Assembly (NCBI RefSeq): GCF_000006405.1
Contig: NW_003214508.1
Coordinates: 959,062-982,423, forward strand
DNA length: 23,362 nt
Direction of reading: 5' to 3'
Source of the DNA: Perkinsus marinus ATCC 50983
Taxonomy: Eukaryota > Perkinsozoa > Perkinsida > Perkinsidae
A program made the position numbers and the translations under genes. The notes under the pieces are model-generated. The model was not told the origin of the DNA, ran no database searches, and was given only the letters and a program-made list of their open reading frames with translations. Each line of letters opens with the position of its first letter. Position 1 is the stretch's first letter. This document shows, in pieces, positions 9,241-19,597 of this stretch.

Positions 9241-10827
9241 ATGTCCCAGGCCAATCCACTACCTGCTGGTTGGAAAGAATACCACACCCCTGAGGGGAAG
9301 CCGTAGGATGAGTACTACCATCGGCTCTGATGACCACTCTCTGCATTGCTAGGTATTATCACTGTGCCGCAAGAGGCATCACACAGTGGGAGAGGCCGAC
9401 TGAAGGGGAGCCTCAAATGAGCGACTTATTCCAATCTGACGGGGAGAAATCTAGTGGTGGGTACCACTAATATTTGAGGAAATGCTCTATGTTGCTACAC
9501 ACGGGCTCTTATAATATGGAGATCTGACATCATTGACGCTCACATTCCACGTCTGTTATGCTTTGTGGTGGATTCATAGGCACTCCCGATTCCACTGCCA
9601 GCGCTCGAGATGATACGTCAGCGGACATGCGTTTGAACGATAGGCCTAACACCACTACGACTGTGAACCTGTCGGGCACACCGCAGCAGAATAAACAACA
9701 ACAACAAAAGCAAACTCAACCTCGGCCTGGTAATGGATGTATTTGTCCCTATATTTGAATCACTTGATCTGTAGATGGATCTATGGGCCGGGGAGTCGAG
9801 CAGTTCGAGATCGGCAATGCTAGGAGCGTGGTCAGCAATGCTGGCACGAGTCGGTAAGAGTGGAGGCTCTCTTTGGCCGGCACTCGTCGAATCCTGGGGT
9901 CAGGTTTGGTCCCCCATCATTCGCCTCGAATACCTCCCAAAACTTGATAGGGGGCGCTGTTGGAGTATTGGGCCGATTCCAGGGCATACGCGGCGTTGGA
10001 CAATACTTCAAAGCAGATCCAGAGACAGTAAGCAGTCATCGTATCATCCTCCTCCTCGTAGTTGTGCCGTCTTCAGGTGTCGTCCAGGCTACGTCAAGGG
10101 GTGTCGATGGGCATGGGCAGCGGCCCTAACCGGTCCCTTATGGAGCACCCTGATTTTGTTGGGCCTAGCATAATCCTACTCCTATCCGTAGGCCAGCAGA
10201 TGGTCATAGTCTTCCCACTTTCACGATCAGGTCCTGGCCATGGCTATTGTGACGATGATTACCAATGTGTCCTTGTCCACTCCCGTAGCGGTGTTCATGT
10301 CGGGGTCTATGATGATGATAAGCGGCATGACTGGCGTACCGCTCCTCATAATAATCTTCCAGCGATACTTGGGTGCTACTGATCCCAACTCCAGGTTCTC
10401 TCCAGGCCGCCTCCTTTCCTCTCCTTATTCCCTCCCCCTAGGTACTATGCCCCATCCCTAGGGGCACCCGTCCCAGGCCCCGAGGATGCCAAACCCCTCG
10501 AGTACGCCCCTTTGGTCTCGGCTTATAGGCAAGTCCACCTCGGCCTATTCACTACGAGCATTCGCCCCCGCAGTTACTCTTTGGCGCCGATGCCCCTGGC
10601 GACAGTGGCCAGCCTCCTCCTCGGCAACTTCTCCTTCCTGGCTGGTGCTGGTGCCAGTATTGCTTACCTTAATGTAGTTTGTACTGCTATCCTTCTATTG
10701 AATCGACTCTCAGACCCATCTTGGCCCCCCTCTGGCCAACGCCTTCGGCCGTTCCCGTATTGGTTCCCTCACCATCATCGTCGGCACTATCATCCTCTAC
10801 TGGCTGATTATGTCCCTTATGTGGTGA
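9241..10827 (+). CDS. WW domain fused to a Yip1-like membrane protein (9 exons)
   Basis: Nine exons join in frame to about 379 aa: 9241-9302, 9353-9456, 9580-9729, 9775-9853, 9904-10027, 10077-10187, 10231-10394, 10442-10673, 10714-10827. The ATG at 9241 directly precedes a WW domain (LPAGWKEYHTPEGKPYYH, then QWERP), which binds Pro-rich partners. A low-complexity Thr/Gln/Asn linker follows, including four consecutive Gln codons. The second half has the Yip1 hallmark order: YFKADPETVSSRL, then EHPDFVGPS, then at least four hydrophobic segments. Yip1-family proteins act in ER-Golgi vesicle traffic and Rab recruitment. Introns are 40-50 nt except the second (123 nt), which might hide another small exon. 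The 5' acceptor of exon 6 could be 15 nt upstream in the same frame. The Yip1 call rests on motif recall and topology; the WW domain is clear. Confidence 0.75.
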
Positions 10828-11957
10828 TGGTGACCTCCATAATGGCAGTAGGTCGTCACATTCGTCGTCGTTTCTCCTCCCAGATCACCAGTGATATTTG
10901 TTTGCTTCCTCACGGCAACTTGCGTTCTCAATTGTCTCCTAATGAGAGGTTCATGCTAGTTTTCCAAACCCAGTCCGCTGAGAGGCATGCCTGATCGTCG
11001 AGCTTTATCGACTCTCGCTTCCCCCAGTTCAAAATCATTCTCGCTTAAGAAGCATTCCAATCAGCCCTCTCAGTACCCGGGGTCTCCCCTGGGTCTCCCC
11101 TAACTACCAGTGGAAACTATTGAACCGAAGAATTAATGGAATAGCGCGAACAGATCTGCCTCGACGTTGGCGGCAAAGTTCGAGTGTATCGTGTTGGTGG
11201 ATCGAGCCGTTGTATTCGGCTGCGCATTTATGAATGACTCGGAGGCTGCACGACTAGGATAAAGAGCAATCACGGAACGCAGCAGATACAGGTAGCCGAT
11301 TCCGTTCAAGGCAGCCACATGAGATAAATATCTTGATGCTTGAAAGGCGGACATCTCTCCCAAATGGAGCATGTGCACGTAACTGATGTGAGGATGTTTT
11401 GATATCCTACGATGTGCAGTTGATAGCGCGTCGAACGGCTAGATTTGCACAGGCCCAAGGTCGTCCTTAAATGGAAGATGATGGCAGGGTCGACCACGAT
11501 TCAGTTCACTGAGGGGGTCCCTGCAGTATGCAACACTTGATCATTTTCATCTGTTTTATTCGAGACTTGTTCTGTGCTCGGTCCGTCGAGATGAGTTTAA
11601 ACGCTGTGTACCATTTTGTTAACCTGGAAACGCTGCCTCACCTATCGTAGCGTTAGGTAAACCCCTCATTCGTATTTCCGAATATAACTGTTGGGTTGCT
11701 AGTTTTACTGTCGGAAAATGAGCGAACAAAGGGATCGCTGTCACCAATAAATAAACGAGGTCGGGCCATGGGACGGCGATGCAACTCCCAAGGTAAGATT
11801 ATTGCATCCTGTAGTGCAAAATATCATTCCCCCAGTTTTATAAGCCACAATTCAATTGAACTAGTGTAACACAATTCAATAATGAATGCCGATAGTCAGT
11901 GTGGCGTTAAGAAACTGACCTCACGTATAGTGTAACTCTTCCAATACAATATGTCAT
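10828..11957. other. Sparse intergenic stretch
   Basis: About 1.1 kb lie between the converging ends of the WW-Yip1 gene (plus) and PRP19 (minus). The only candidate gene inside is the doubtful minus-strand ORF at 11133-11378. Near 11850-11882 the word CACAATTCAAT occurs twice in an AT-rich setting. I see no RNA gene or mobile element. Confidence 0.45.
11133..11378 (-). CDS. Doubtful small ORF, unknown product
   Basis: An 81-aa open frame begins MHMLHLGEMSAFQASRYL and has a hydrophobic middle (GIGYLYLLRSVIALYP) followed by an Asn/Thr/Ser-rich end. Composition is protein-like, but no family is recognised and no clean splice link to the overlapping upstream frame (11306-11497) was found. It may be a small gene, the last exon of an unresolved one, or chance. 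Confidence 0.2.
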   Translation of the reverse strand: MHMLHLGEMSAFQASRYLSHVAALNGIGYLYLLRSVIALYPSRAASESFINAQPNTTARSTNTIHSNFAANVEADLFALFH

Positions 11958-13531
11958 CTACGCCTGACCATATGTCTTCACATCGGCGCCGTCAGCCACA
12001 ACCAATCCAGTGGCATCATTCAACCAAGCCAGGGCACTGCCAGTAGCATCGAAGTGAGCCACTTCAGAGAGGGAGGTTTTGCCGTGGAAGTGATACACGT
12101 CGGCGCCCTTCACTGATCCTGCATGGAAGAAAATGATACGTCCCATTCCTCTTCCAATTCAATCTTACCAGCGGCCAAGTAGTGACCACTATGATCGAAA
12201 CTGAGATCTTCTACCGGTCCAGCAGCGGTAAGCGTGGCAAAATCGGTGGCCTTCCGGAGATCCCACAGTTTGATCTCGCCATCCTTGGTACCTAAGGAAG
12301 CTTCCTCATGCCCCCTATCATATCCAAAGGATGGAATTACCAGTCGCCATGTGATACCCATTCTCACTGAAAGCGAGGGCAGTGACGTTAGCATGAGGCA
12401 TCTTAGCGCTGGTAACCTGACATGGAGTATCACGTTCGACCTTGAACTAGTCGCTACTACNNNNNNNNNNNNNNNNNNNNNNNNNNNNNNNNNNNNNNNN
12501 NNNNNNNNNNNNNNNNNNNNNNNNNNNNNNNNNNNNNNNNNNNNNNNNNNNNNNNNNNNNTCTCGGCTGTATCCTGTACAGTATATGCCCTGTCACAGGA
12601 CATACTACCAAGTGGACAAACAAGGCTCATTACTTCACTGCATCCTCCTTGGCAAGCTTAGGGTGCTTACGCTTCTTCCTGCCTCCCATCAGCTTCTCAG
12701 ACACAGCTACTGCTTCCTAATAACAAGGAACCATGGGGATAACATGAAAGCAGTAGGAGAGTTGAGCACCTGTATGAAAGCATCCGCAGTATTCTCGTCT
12801 TGTGCTCCTCCCTCGGTCATAGGCACATCAGTCTCCATGCCAACACCAGCCCGTGCCTTAGCAAGGTCTGAGCTTAGCTGCCTCACTCTGGACACAGCCA
12901 AATCCCTGAAAATAACCGTTACATGCCACCATCCCTATCCAACATCGCTTCGACTCAGTATTCCACTACTACTACTGGCACTGCTACCTTTCCTTGGCAA
13001 GCCTGCATATCACACGACAGGCGGCCTCATGCTGATATAGAGTCTGGGATAGCTGAGCCCTCGTGGTCGTTAAAGACTCTCTCAGTTTATACCTGCGTAA
13101 AATGTAATACCTCACGGAGTGGCAAAAGTGCAGTCCTCTTGAGAGTAGTCGATTTCCCTCTACTACGTTTCCAGCATTAGATTGTCCCACTCGTTTTGAA
13201 AATCGTGCAGCATCGACGATATGGAGGAGGAGGTCGCGGGACGAGGCGTGACCACCGAGTTAGCTGAGACGACCAGGGAGATCACTCGCGGCGGCGGCGG
13301 CAGACGACTAAGTCTCACCGTGAATGGGGTAGAGGTCGGTCTCCTTATCCAGGTCTTGGCCGGTCACTGGACACTTACCGCCATTCTCCGTTAGGGCCTT
13401 CTCAATCAGTCGACGGGAGAAGACGTATCCTACAAGGGGAATGGGTTGTTGAGGAATCACCTCAGCTCACCTGTCTTGGACAACACCGGATCATCGGGGA
13501 CTTCACCGGAGATAGCACAGACGATAGTCAT
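11958..13531 (-). CDS. PRPF19: Pre-mRNA-processing factor 19 (PRP19), broken by an assembly gap
   Basis: PRP19 is the U-box E3 ubiquitin ligase core of the NineTeen complex, which activates the spliceosome. Start ATG is at 13531. The U-box reads [16 protein letters not shown], then [23 protein letters not shown]. Next come the tetramerisation coiled coil ([16 protein letters not shown], then [15 protein letters not shown]) and a linker with [17 protein letters not shown]. After the gap come the last WD40 repeats ([40 protein letters not shown]) and the C-terminus KTYGQA. Visible introns are short GT-AG and keep frame. Between linker and last repeats about 250 residues of WD40 domain are missing, far more than the 100 N could hold, so the gap length is nominal. 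Identification is certain; the middle exons are not in the data. Confidence 0.95.
12461..12560. other. Assembly gap (100 N)
   Basis: A run of exactly 100 N, the usual placeholder for a gap of unknown length. It falls inside PRP19 and removes most WD40 repeats. Confidence 0.99.
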
Positions 13532-14628
13532 TATAGCTCCTCGATGAAAGAGAAAAGCCTAACTAGGGAGGGCGTGGTAAAGTACCCCGAGTGAAGCTCT
13601 AATGGTCAGACACATAGATGGAGTGTAAGTGAGGACACGGTGAGCCTTCCTTGATAAGGAGGGCTCATCGAAAGCCGCTACAGTCGAGGGAAGACGGAAA
13701 GGTCCTGGCTTCACATGTCGACCGTCCATGAGGGCCTCGGCGGGTTCCTATCATAGAAGGGGTAAAGCGAATCGCATGCTTTGCTCAATTGTAGTGTACA
13801 TGCAACTAGCTGTGGCTCTAAACAATCAATAAGGAGGTTCCCACTGCTCATCGGTTACCAGATAGATATGTTCAACTGTAAAGACCAGTGACTCTGGTGT
13901 ACATGGATGAATAAGACCCGAGTTCGATCCCGGCATGGTACACTTTGCAAACGGTTTTGTCGCTATTTTGCATGTACACGACAGAGCGCACAATGGCAAG
14001 AAACGCGTGCTCGCTCCCCACCTGTTTTTACCTGGAGATAACATATCGCCACGAAAGCTTATGAATTTTTTGAATATTTGTTTTTTTATCATGTAACTTG
14101 TGCATAACCTCGACCTCTCCACTCGTAATCGGTAGTGCCATGACTTCTCATAGGGCATCGCTTGTGTGTTGTTTACTCGAATCCAGTTATCCTAAGCCAC
14201 CCTCTCCCACGAGTCGTGACCCACGTTTAATCTCTGCTTGTTCGTGTCCAGTCTATAGTGTGGCCGTTACACTACGTAACTTTTTATCAATAACAAGTTG
14301 TCAAGAGCTCTACAGTTAATCGATTCTTACGGTGAAGCCTGCTTCGAGTAAGGCACACACGTTCGCTCGCAACTGTATGTTCTCGACACTGTGCATCTAC
14401 CGAAAGGCATCTAGAGGTTGCGGCGACTATGTTCGAAATAATTGCTGGTGAATTGCTTATTCCCAAGCTGGCAACTCAGCAGGATATGTTCCGCTGGACT
14501 ACTATCCAATACCTGTTCACTTTAATTCTATTCCAATCATCCACGGCAACTTCGGACACAACACTTATATTAGACAAACCAGCATCATTTCCAAATGGGC
14601 AAGTATCGACAATGCATTCGACGGGACA
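13532..14628. other. Intergenic stretch between PRP19 and the VTT gene
   Basis: About 1.1 kb between the PRP19 start and the 3' end of the next gene on the same strand. It should hold the PRP19 upstream region. A minus-strand open frame at 13826-14158 (110 aa) has no recognisable domain and no splice support. A hairpin near 13938-13977 and T-runs at 14063 and 14082 are the only structured signals I see. Confidence 0.45.
13938..13977. repeat. Intergenic hairpin
   Basis: GTACA plus TGCAAA on the left pair with TTTGCA plus TGTAC on the right, giving an 11-bp stem with a 3-nt bulge and a 15-nt loop. Just upstream is AGTTCGATCCC, which matches the core of a tRNA-type B box. No full tRNA cloverleaf can be drawn. 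Could be part of a small RNA or chance. Confidence 0.35.
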
Positions 14629-15803
14629 CTAAGCATCTTTCTTCTCATCATCGTGCGTGCCAGCAGCAGCATTATGGGATTTGGCGACCTTCTTCCGATG
14701 ACTCCGAATTTTCATCATCACTGGGATTATAGCACAGGCGGCCAGTGATACAGCAGCTGCTTTAACATCATCAGATCCCATAGATTGTATAAGAACCTTT
14801 AACACGGTCCATGAGTTAGCAGTATTAGGATCATACTTCCCTTACATCAGTCGCAGATACCTTCGTGTTCTGGTCCAGTGTAGCAAGGACGTTTGTCATC
14901 GCGCGGCCGGCAGTGGTATAGAGAACAGAACCCGGTATCACTGCGACAGCCGTAGCCGACATGAAAGTGTTGAAGGGCACACCGATGAGAGCTGCGCAAC
15001 CGTTGACAAACCAAAAGGGGAAAACCTGCCATAGGAACCTCGGCAGAATAAAGCGTCGTGCGGATGCGGTACCAAGGTGTATCGTGCAGCTATTAAATAA
15101 ACGAATGCATTGTTCTTCAAATTCCTCTCCAACTTCTTGTATGTTCGACTCTCCGTATTGAGTAGCCACTTGGCAAAGTCTGCCAATACTGTTCGGACCA
15201 GCAGATATGATACGCAAGCTCCGATGACATACCTGAGATAGAGCCTCCCTGTTGGAACACCACAGCCGGACAACAACATTAGAAGTTTCCCTTCCGAGAG
15301 ACATCACTGCACGATGAACAGTGTGCATCATGCACATGGGTCAAGATTGTTCAATTTACTTGCAGAAACGTGTGCAATGATGATGCTAATTCCACGGTGC
15401 CCAACCTCGATAACCAGACATTCTTCATTCGTTGTCAACACACTCCACGAGACCAAGCCAAATGAGCTGCGTGCGCCTTACCCCATGTATGAAAATATCG
15501 CCGCATAAGGCTGGTCGAAAAAAAGTCCACCGGCGAACGAGAGTGTAGTCGCTCCTGGTATTGTTAGCCCAATATCGAGGCACATTGCGAACATGTATAT
15601 GCACGCTGATAACCAGAAATTCTTCTCCACCTGTGAGCAATGGCAATCATAGTAAGAGCAAGTGCGGATCCTACCTCTGCAGCTATCCAATCCCTGTTAA
15701 CTTTTATAGAATGTAAACTGAGAAGGTAACCAAATTTGAAGTAGAGGCCTGCAGCCACAGCCAGCATGGCAACCCCTAGGCCAAGACGGACGCGTGAGAC
15801 CAT
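14629..15803 (-). CDS. VTT/DedA-domain membrane protein, TVP38/TMEM64-like (5 exons)
   Basis: Exons 15803-15675, 15630-15482, 15232-15073, 15025-14846 and 14796-14629 join in frame to 261 aa. The order fits the VTT (SNARE-associated Golgi / DedA) family: an N-terminal membrane segment (GVAMLAVAAGLYFKFGYLL), then LTIPGATTLSFAGGLFF, VIGACVSYLLVR, FVYLIAARYTLVFPFWFVN, GVPFNTF and VIPGSVLYTTAG. These proteins sit in ER, Golgi or other endomembranes, and relatives work as lipid scramblases. The C-terminus has one more hydrophobic stretch and a Lys-rich tail ending DEKKDA. Introns are 44, 249, 47 and 49 nt; the 249-nt one is unusual here. An in-frame ATG at 15911 overlaps the stop of the upstream gene, but the ATG at 15803 lies after a good acceptor-like TTTTACAG near 15849, so I prefer it. 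Confidence 0.87.
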
Positions 15804-15907
15804 TGATAACGGGGGAGGCTGGTAACGGTAAAAAGACTCTCGAGAACAACTGTAAAAGATGGTGGGACCAGATGATAGACAACAACACAATAGAATGAAT
15901 AAGAAAA

Positions 15908-18418
15908 TCATAAGGCACTACTCGGGTCTAAGCCTTGTACGCTCATCCACGTGTTAAACCACTTCTGGTTCAATTTAATACGCAGAGCTTCAGAGATCAC
16001 TGAGTCCTCTTCGTAGGTCTTAACGTCCATCAATCTGCGCATTACCTGATGACGACGACGACGCATCCATGCCTGCAAAGTGATGATAATTAGTCTGAAA
16101 ATGCATCGTCACCATCGTGAGAAGAGATTCCACGCATATCGTCAACTTCAATGCAATCCATTCCTCCTTACATTCTCAGCAGCATTGTCCAGTATCCATC
16201 GCTTGTGGACCAACACCGCCGCAATGACGAGTCTCAAAGGGTACAGTAGATCACACAGTGGCTTACTCTCCGACCAGAAAGGGTCCTCCCAAGAGGCGAC
16301 ATCAGAGACAACACCGACCCCTCCCAGCTTGGCATTCAAGGCAAGATTAGCCACTGCGAGTTCAATGCTGACGCCATCGGCCCTCAGCCTCCCGGCCAGG
16401 CGACCGTCCAACGCCCCAAAGTAGGCTGGCATGCACAGGTCCACCAGACAGCTCAAACGTCGTAAACATCGTCGCCGATGGAGACAGAGCCAATCGGAGG
16501 GGATAGCTGCCGAGCCTCCAATGTCCTCTGATGCAACTCGACCAAGAACGTCGGTCGGACGGAAACCAAGCCAGTTCTCAGCTAGGAAAGATTCCCTGTC
16601 GGATTCCTTGGTCGGAGTGTTGGAGAGCGACCAAGCGAGAAAACTGGCCCGGAAGGGACGGCCCCTGAGGGCACCATTACGCAGACAGTAGCGTATCATT
16701 CTAAAGCCTATAGACTTCCGATCCGTCCTGGAATTGACGAGGACCTCCCTATACAGCGCCTTACAACATAAACCTAGTTTGCCGATCACTTGCAGGTCGC
16801 ATGCATACTCCACGACTAGGATGAGGACCCTGGTCGGCACCCCAGCCAGGTGGTGACCCTCAATGTTGGAGAGATTGGACGGATCCCTCGAGGGAACTGG
16901 AGGAGGGTTATGTTTGAAAGGGTTGGTTACTCGAGCCGCCATGACCTCCGCCACTATAAGGCAGGCCAGATGGCCGACTACTGCCGACGGAAGGTCCCGG
17001 ACGTAGGGGTCACCCAGCGTGAGCCCTATAGGCCGCATAGACAGTACTCTGCTCAAGGTTCGTCGACTCGTCGTTCGAGACAACGCCACTGATCCTATCG
17101 CTGCGATGGAAATCTGCGGCGACAACGTCAAGACACTAGCAGGAGGGTGTGTGGCAGCAACCCTCCATGTGGGCGGAGGGGCGGCCACGTCCAATCCAAG
17201 AGGGCCTGGCTCAGAGAAGGCCACATCTCGGACACCGAAGGCCCATGCCCGCCACTCCCGGACGGCCCGCCCCCACAGCCAAGGGATGGATTGCGTGACA
17301 TCTCGCAAGCCCTCTAGCATGCATGCACTGGGTAGTAACAGTCGAGCTGCCGCACTGGTGACAGCCTCGGCGCTCGAGTCACCATTTGACAGTTCCGTCT
17401 GCCCAACCCTCAACTTGTTCAGCTTGGCATGGTTCTCTCTCCTCTGCTGCAACAGTCGTGATAACCCTTCCGCCCTACCGAGGAAGGCTTGCGTGAGGCT
17501 GCTAATGATTGGTGACACGGAGTGGATGGTGTCACACGTCACAAAGAAGCCTCCAGTAGCAGCACACAGGTCCTCGACCTCGGCTAAGTGTTCCGTGGTC
17601 GGATCAGGCCCTAAGTGCAGGACAGAGACATGTTGCAGGTGTTTGCCCAAGTGCCTCCTGGCTCGACCAGCAATGGTATAGGCAAGCTGATGATTGGTTG
17701 AGTCCCCGGCGATAGTGACAATGAGGACCCTCGAGGCAGTGGAAGCCTCTATCTGGCACCACAGAGGGGCCGGAGGAGGGCAGGAGTCCCCACCACTAAC
17801 GATGAAGTCCTTCACCCTATCAGCGTCGTACCTTACAGATCGACCACGATAGTCTCGAAACCCGTGCATGTGGAGACCTACTCTCCCTTTTTGAATATGA
17901 AGGGACTAGCGATCCCCTCCCACCACTGACTGCTGATACTGCACAGTGTCTCATCACAGGTGACATCTTGGAAGACCCCCACCTCGACCTGGTCTGCGGC
18001 CTTAGCTACTGGCGTCAACTCCCGAACGGTCTGCACTAGGGCCGTTAGGAAGGAGGAGTACCTGGCCATACCACCTCTATTATGAAAACAATGCTACCCA
18101 TACGGAGGAGCCAAAGCAGATTACTTCTCCTTAAGACCATTGCTAAACGCCTCGGCCTCATCGTTGCTCCCATACAAGATACTACTGGCGGCCTCTCGAA
18201 CAGCCATCCGCATGGCCTAAACTAGGCAAGTCCTCCTGGAGCATTGGATCCAGAGGAAGACTCACAAGTGGATTGTCTGGGACGTTGCGTTGAGGCAAGC
18301 ACTTCATCAGACTAGCCTCCAACTCTACCTCGATTTGCTCGGGCCTAGCTAGCGGTGACTGCAGCCTCCAAGGCGATACTTCTAGCAGGAACAACAGACG
18401 GTGATCACTACTAGTCAT
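15908..18418 (-). CDS. Protein with vWA-like N-terminal region and F-box-like segment (5 exons)
   Basis: Exons 18418-18266, 18216-18125, 18076-17931, 17877-16172 and 16072-15908 join in frame to 753 aa. The N-terminal third resembles a von Willebrand A fold: HRLLFLLEVSP, then FLTALVQTVRELTP with VEVGVFQD, HMHGFRDYRG, SRVLIVTIAGDST and the strand-helix end LCAATGGFFVTCD. A canonical DxSxS metal-binding motif is not visible. Around 16720-16830 a segment like an F-box occurs (VLILVVEYACDLQVIGKLGLCCKALYREVL cannot be shown whole; key parts are LILVVEYA and LCCKALYREV). The rest is Arg/Leu-rich and unassigned, with a basic helix (AWMRRRRHQVMRRLMD) near the end. The 1.7 kb fourth exon contrasts with the tiny exons of its neighbours. 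The join at 17930/17878 (53-nt intron) is the least certain. The next gene starts only 104 bp downstream. Function unknown; an adaptor for ubiquitin ligase is possible. Confidence 0.68.
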
Positions 18419-18699
18419 TGTGAGAAGACCACTTCCCCCGTGAGTTTATCGTCAGAAAAAAAAAACTAACAGGAAGCTGTCAAGTTGACCAACCCGACTC
18501 CGAGGGACCAAGAAAACAATTTGATGAGGTACACTGTCAACATCCATAGTAACAAGCCCTCCCAATACTCTCCAATACCTCCTCCACCTTCGGTCTGCCT
18601 CCCTTCTAGGCTAGGAGCCTCACAGAACAGCCACTGGAAGGAAAAGCCTGGTCTCCCATTCTGCAGTAAAGCGCCCCTATCACGCAAAGAGCCCGATCC

Positions 18700-19229
18700 C
18701 TATCCAACACAAACCGCATCGTCTCGTCTTAGGTCATCTATAGGATCGACACGATCATTATGATGTAACATGCAAAGAGGCACATTGTAATGAGTCGAAG
18801 ACCCCGGGACATAGTTGTAGTCCCCTAGGGGTTCAGGACTACTAAGCATAGTAGGGAGCAACTCATATGGACGAAAATCTGAGAAGTTAACATGGAAATG
18901 CCAATTCAGCATAGTGGCTGTACTACCTACACCTTATAAAACCATCAGCCATAGCTTCAGTAATGATAGTAGTGCCTAAGCGTCCCGCATCCCCTTCCTC
19001 CCCGTGGGCATAGATATGAGTGGGAGGGGAAGGACCCGGTAGCCCAACGAAAGAGAGACGTGCCGCTATGAACTTGGATGCTAGACTGATGAAGTCTGCT
19101 AGGTCCTGGCATGCCAATCTACACAAGTCTGAAGGGGCCGAGGGCCTCCGCCGGGAAGTTCCTCGCCTAAAAGGCGAAGACGCCCGCGATCTCAGCAATC
19201 TCCCACAGGTTGCTAGTAGTCTCAGACAT
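18700..19229 (-). CDS. Hypothetical protein, 145 aa (3 exons)
   Basis: Exons 19229-19207, 19166-18931 and 18878-18700 join through 40- and 52-nt GT-AG introns into 145 aa starting MSETTSNL. The middle exon encodes an amphipathic, protein-like stretch (LACQDLADFISLASKFIAA) and HGEEGDAGRLGTTIITEAM. The last exon contains RPYELLPTML and ends DDLRRDDAVCVG. I recognise no family, signal peptide or membrane segment. The stop at 18700 may be correct, or a further intron could extend the gene toward 18466, where another open frame lies. It sits 281 bp upstream of the vWA-like gene on the same strand. Confidence 0.5.
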
Positions 19230-19597
19230 CACTCACTTCGCCGAGGACAACTCCTACAAAAGGTTCCACACGCCAGTATCAATGGATGACCAGACTAACG
19301 CAAGGAGGAAGGCCTAGAAGAAGCAGTAGTAACAATAATGGTAGTAGATGCAAGGTTGTCGCGATGTGGCAGACAAATGGTTGAGAGATACTGCCTTGGC
19401 CCATCATGGTCATACAGGCTACGACCTTTAGTTCTAACACACATACGGTGCTACAGTAGCTGAATACGCAGCGGTGCTGGGCAAGTAGAAACAACAACAA
19501 GAAGAAGAGGTTAAAAATAAACGGCGAGCTATCAGCGGCGACGGCAGAAGGCTCGAATAACGACCATAAAGATCATCACAAGTGGTAGCCAAAACAA
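19230..19597. other. Intergenic stretch
   Basis: About 370 bp between two minus-strand genes. Minus-strand frames here are Leu-rich because of AGC/AAC/AAG repeats near 19318-19340 and 19490-19508 and do not look like genes. No RNA gene is seen. Confidence 0.45.

Noticed and set aside
13850-13945. A tRNA gene
   Set aside because: The GTTCGATCC word suggests a T-loop, but the T-stem does not pair and no D-arm or normal anticodon arm can be drawn.
16073-16171. A C-terminus of the vWA-like protein at the stop near 16148
   Set aside because: A GTAAGG donor just before it and a TTTGCAG acceptor at 16073 join to an exon that continues in frame for 54 residues, so that stop is probably intronic.
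17019-17681. 220-aa plus-strand ORF
   Set aside because: It lies entirely antisense to the long exon of the vWA-like gene, whose frame joins cleanly to its other exons; the antisense frame is Arg/Ser/Pro-rich and matches nothing.
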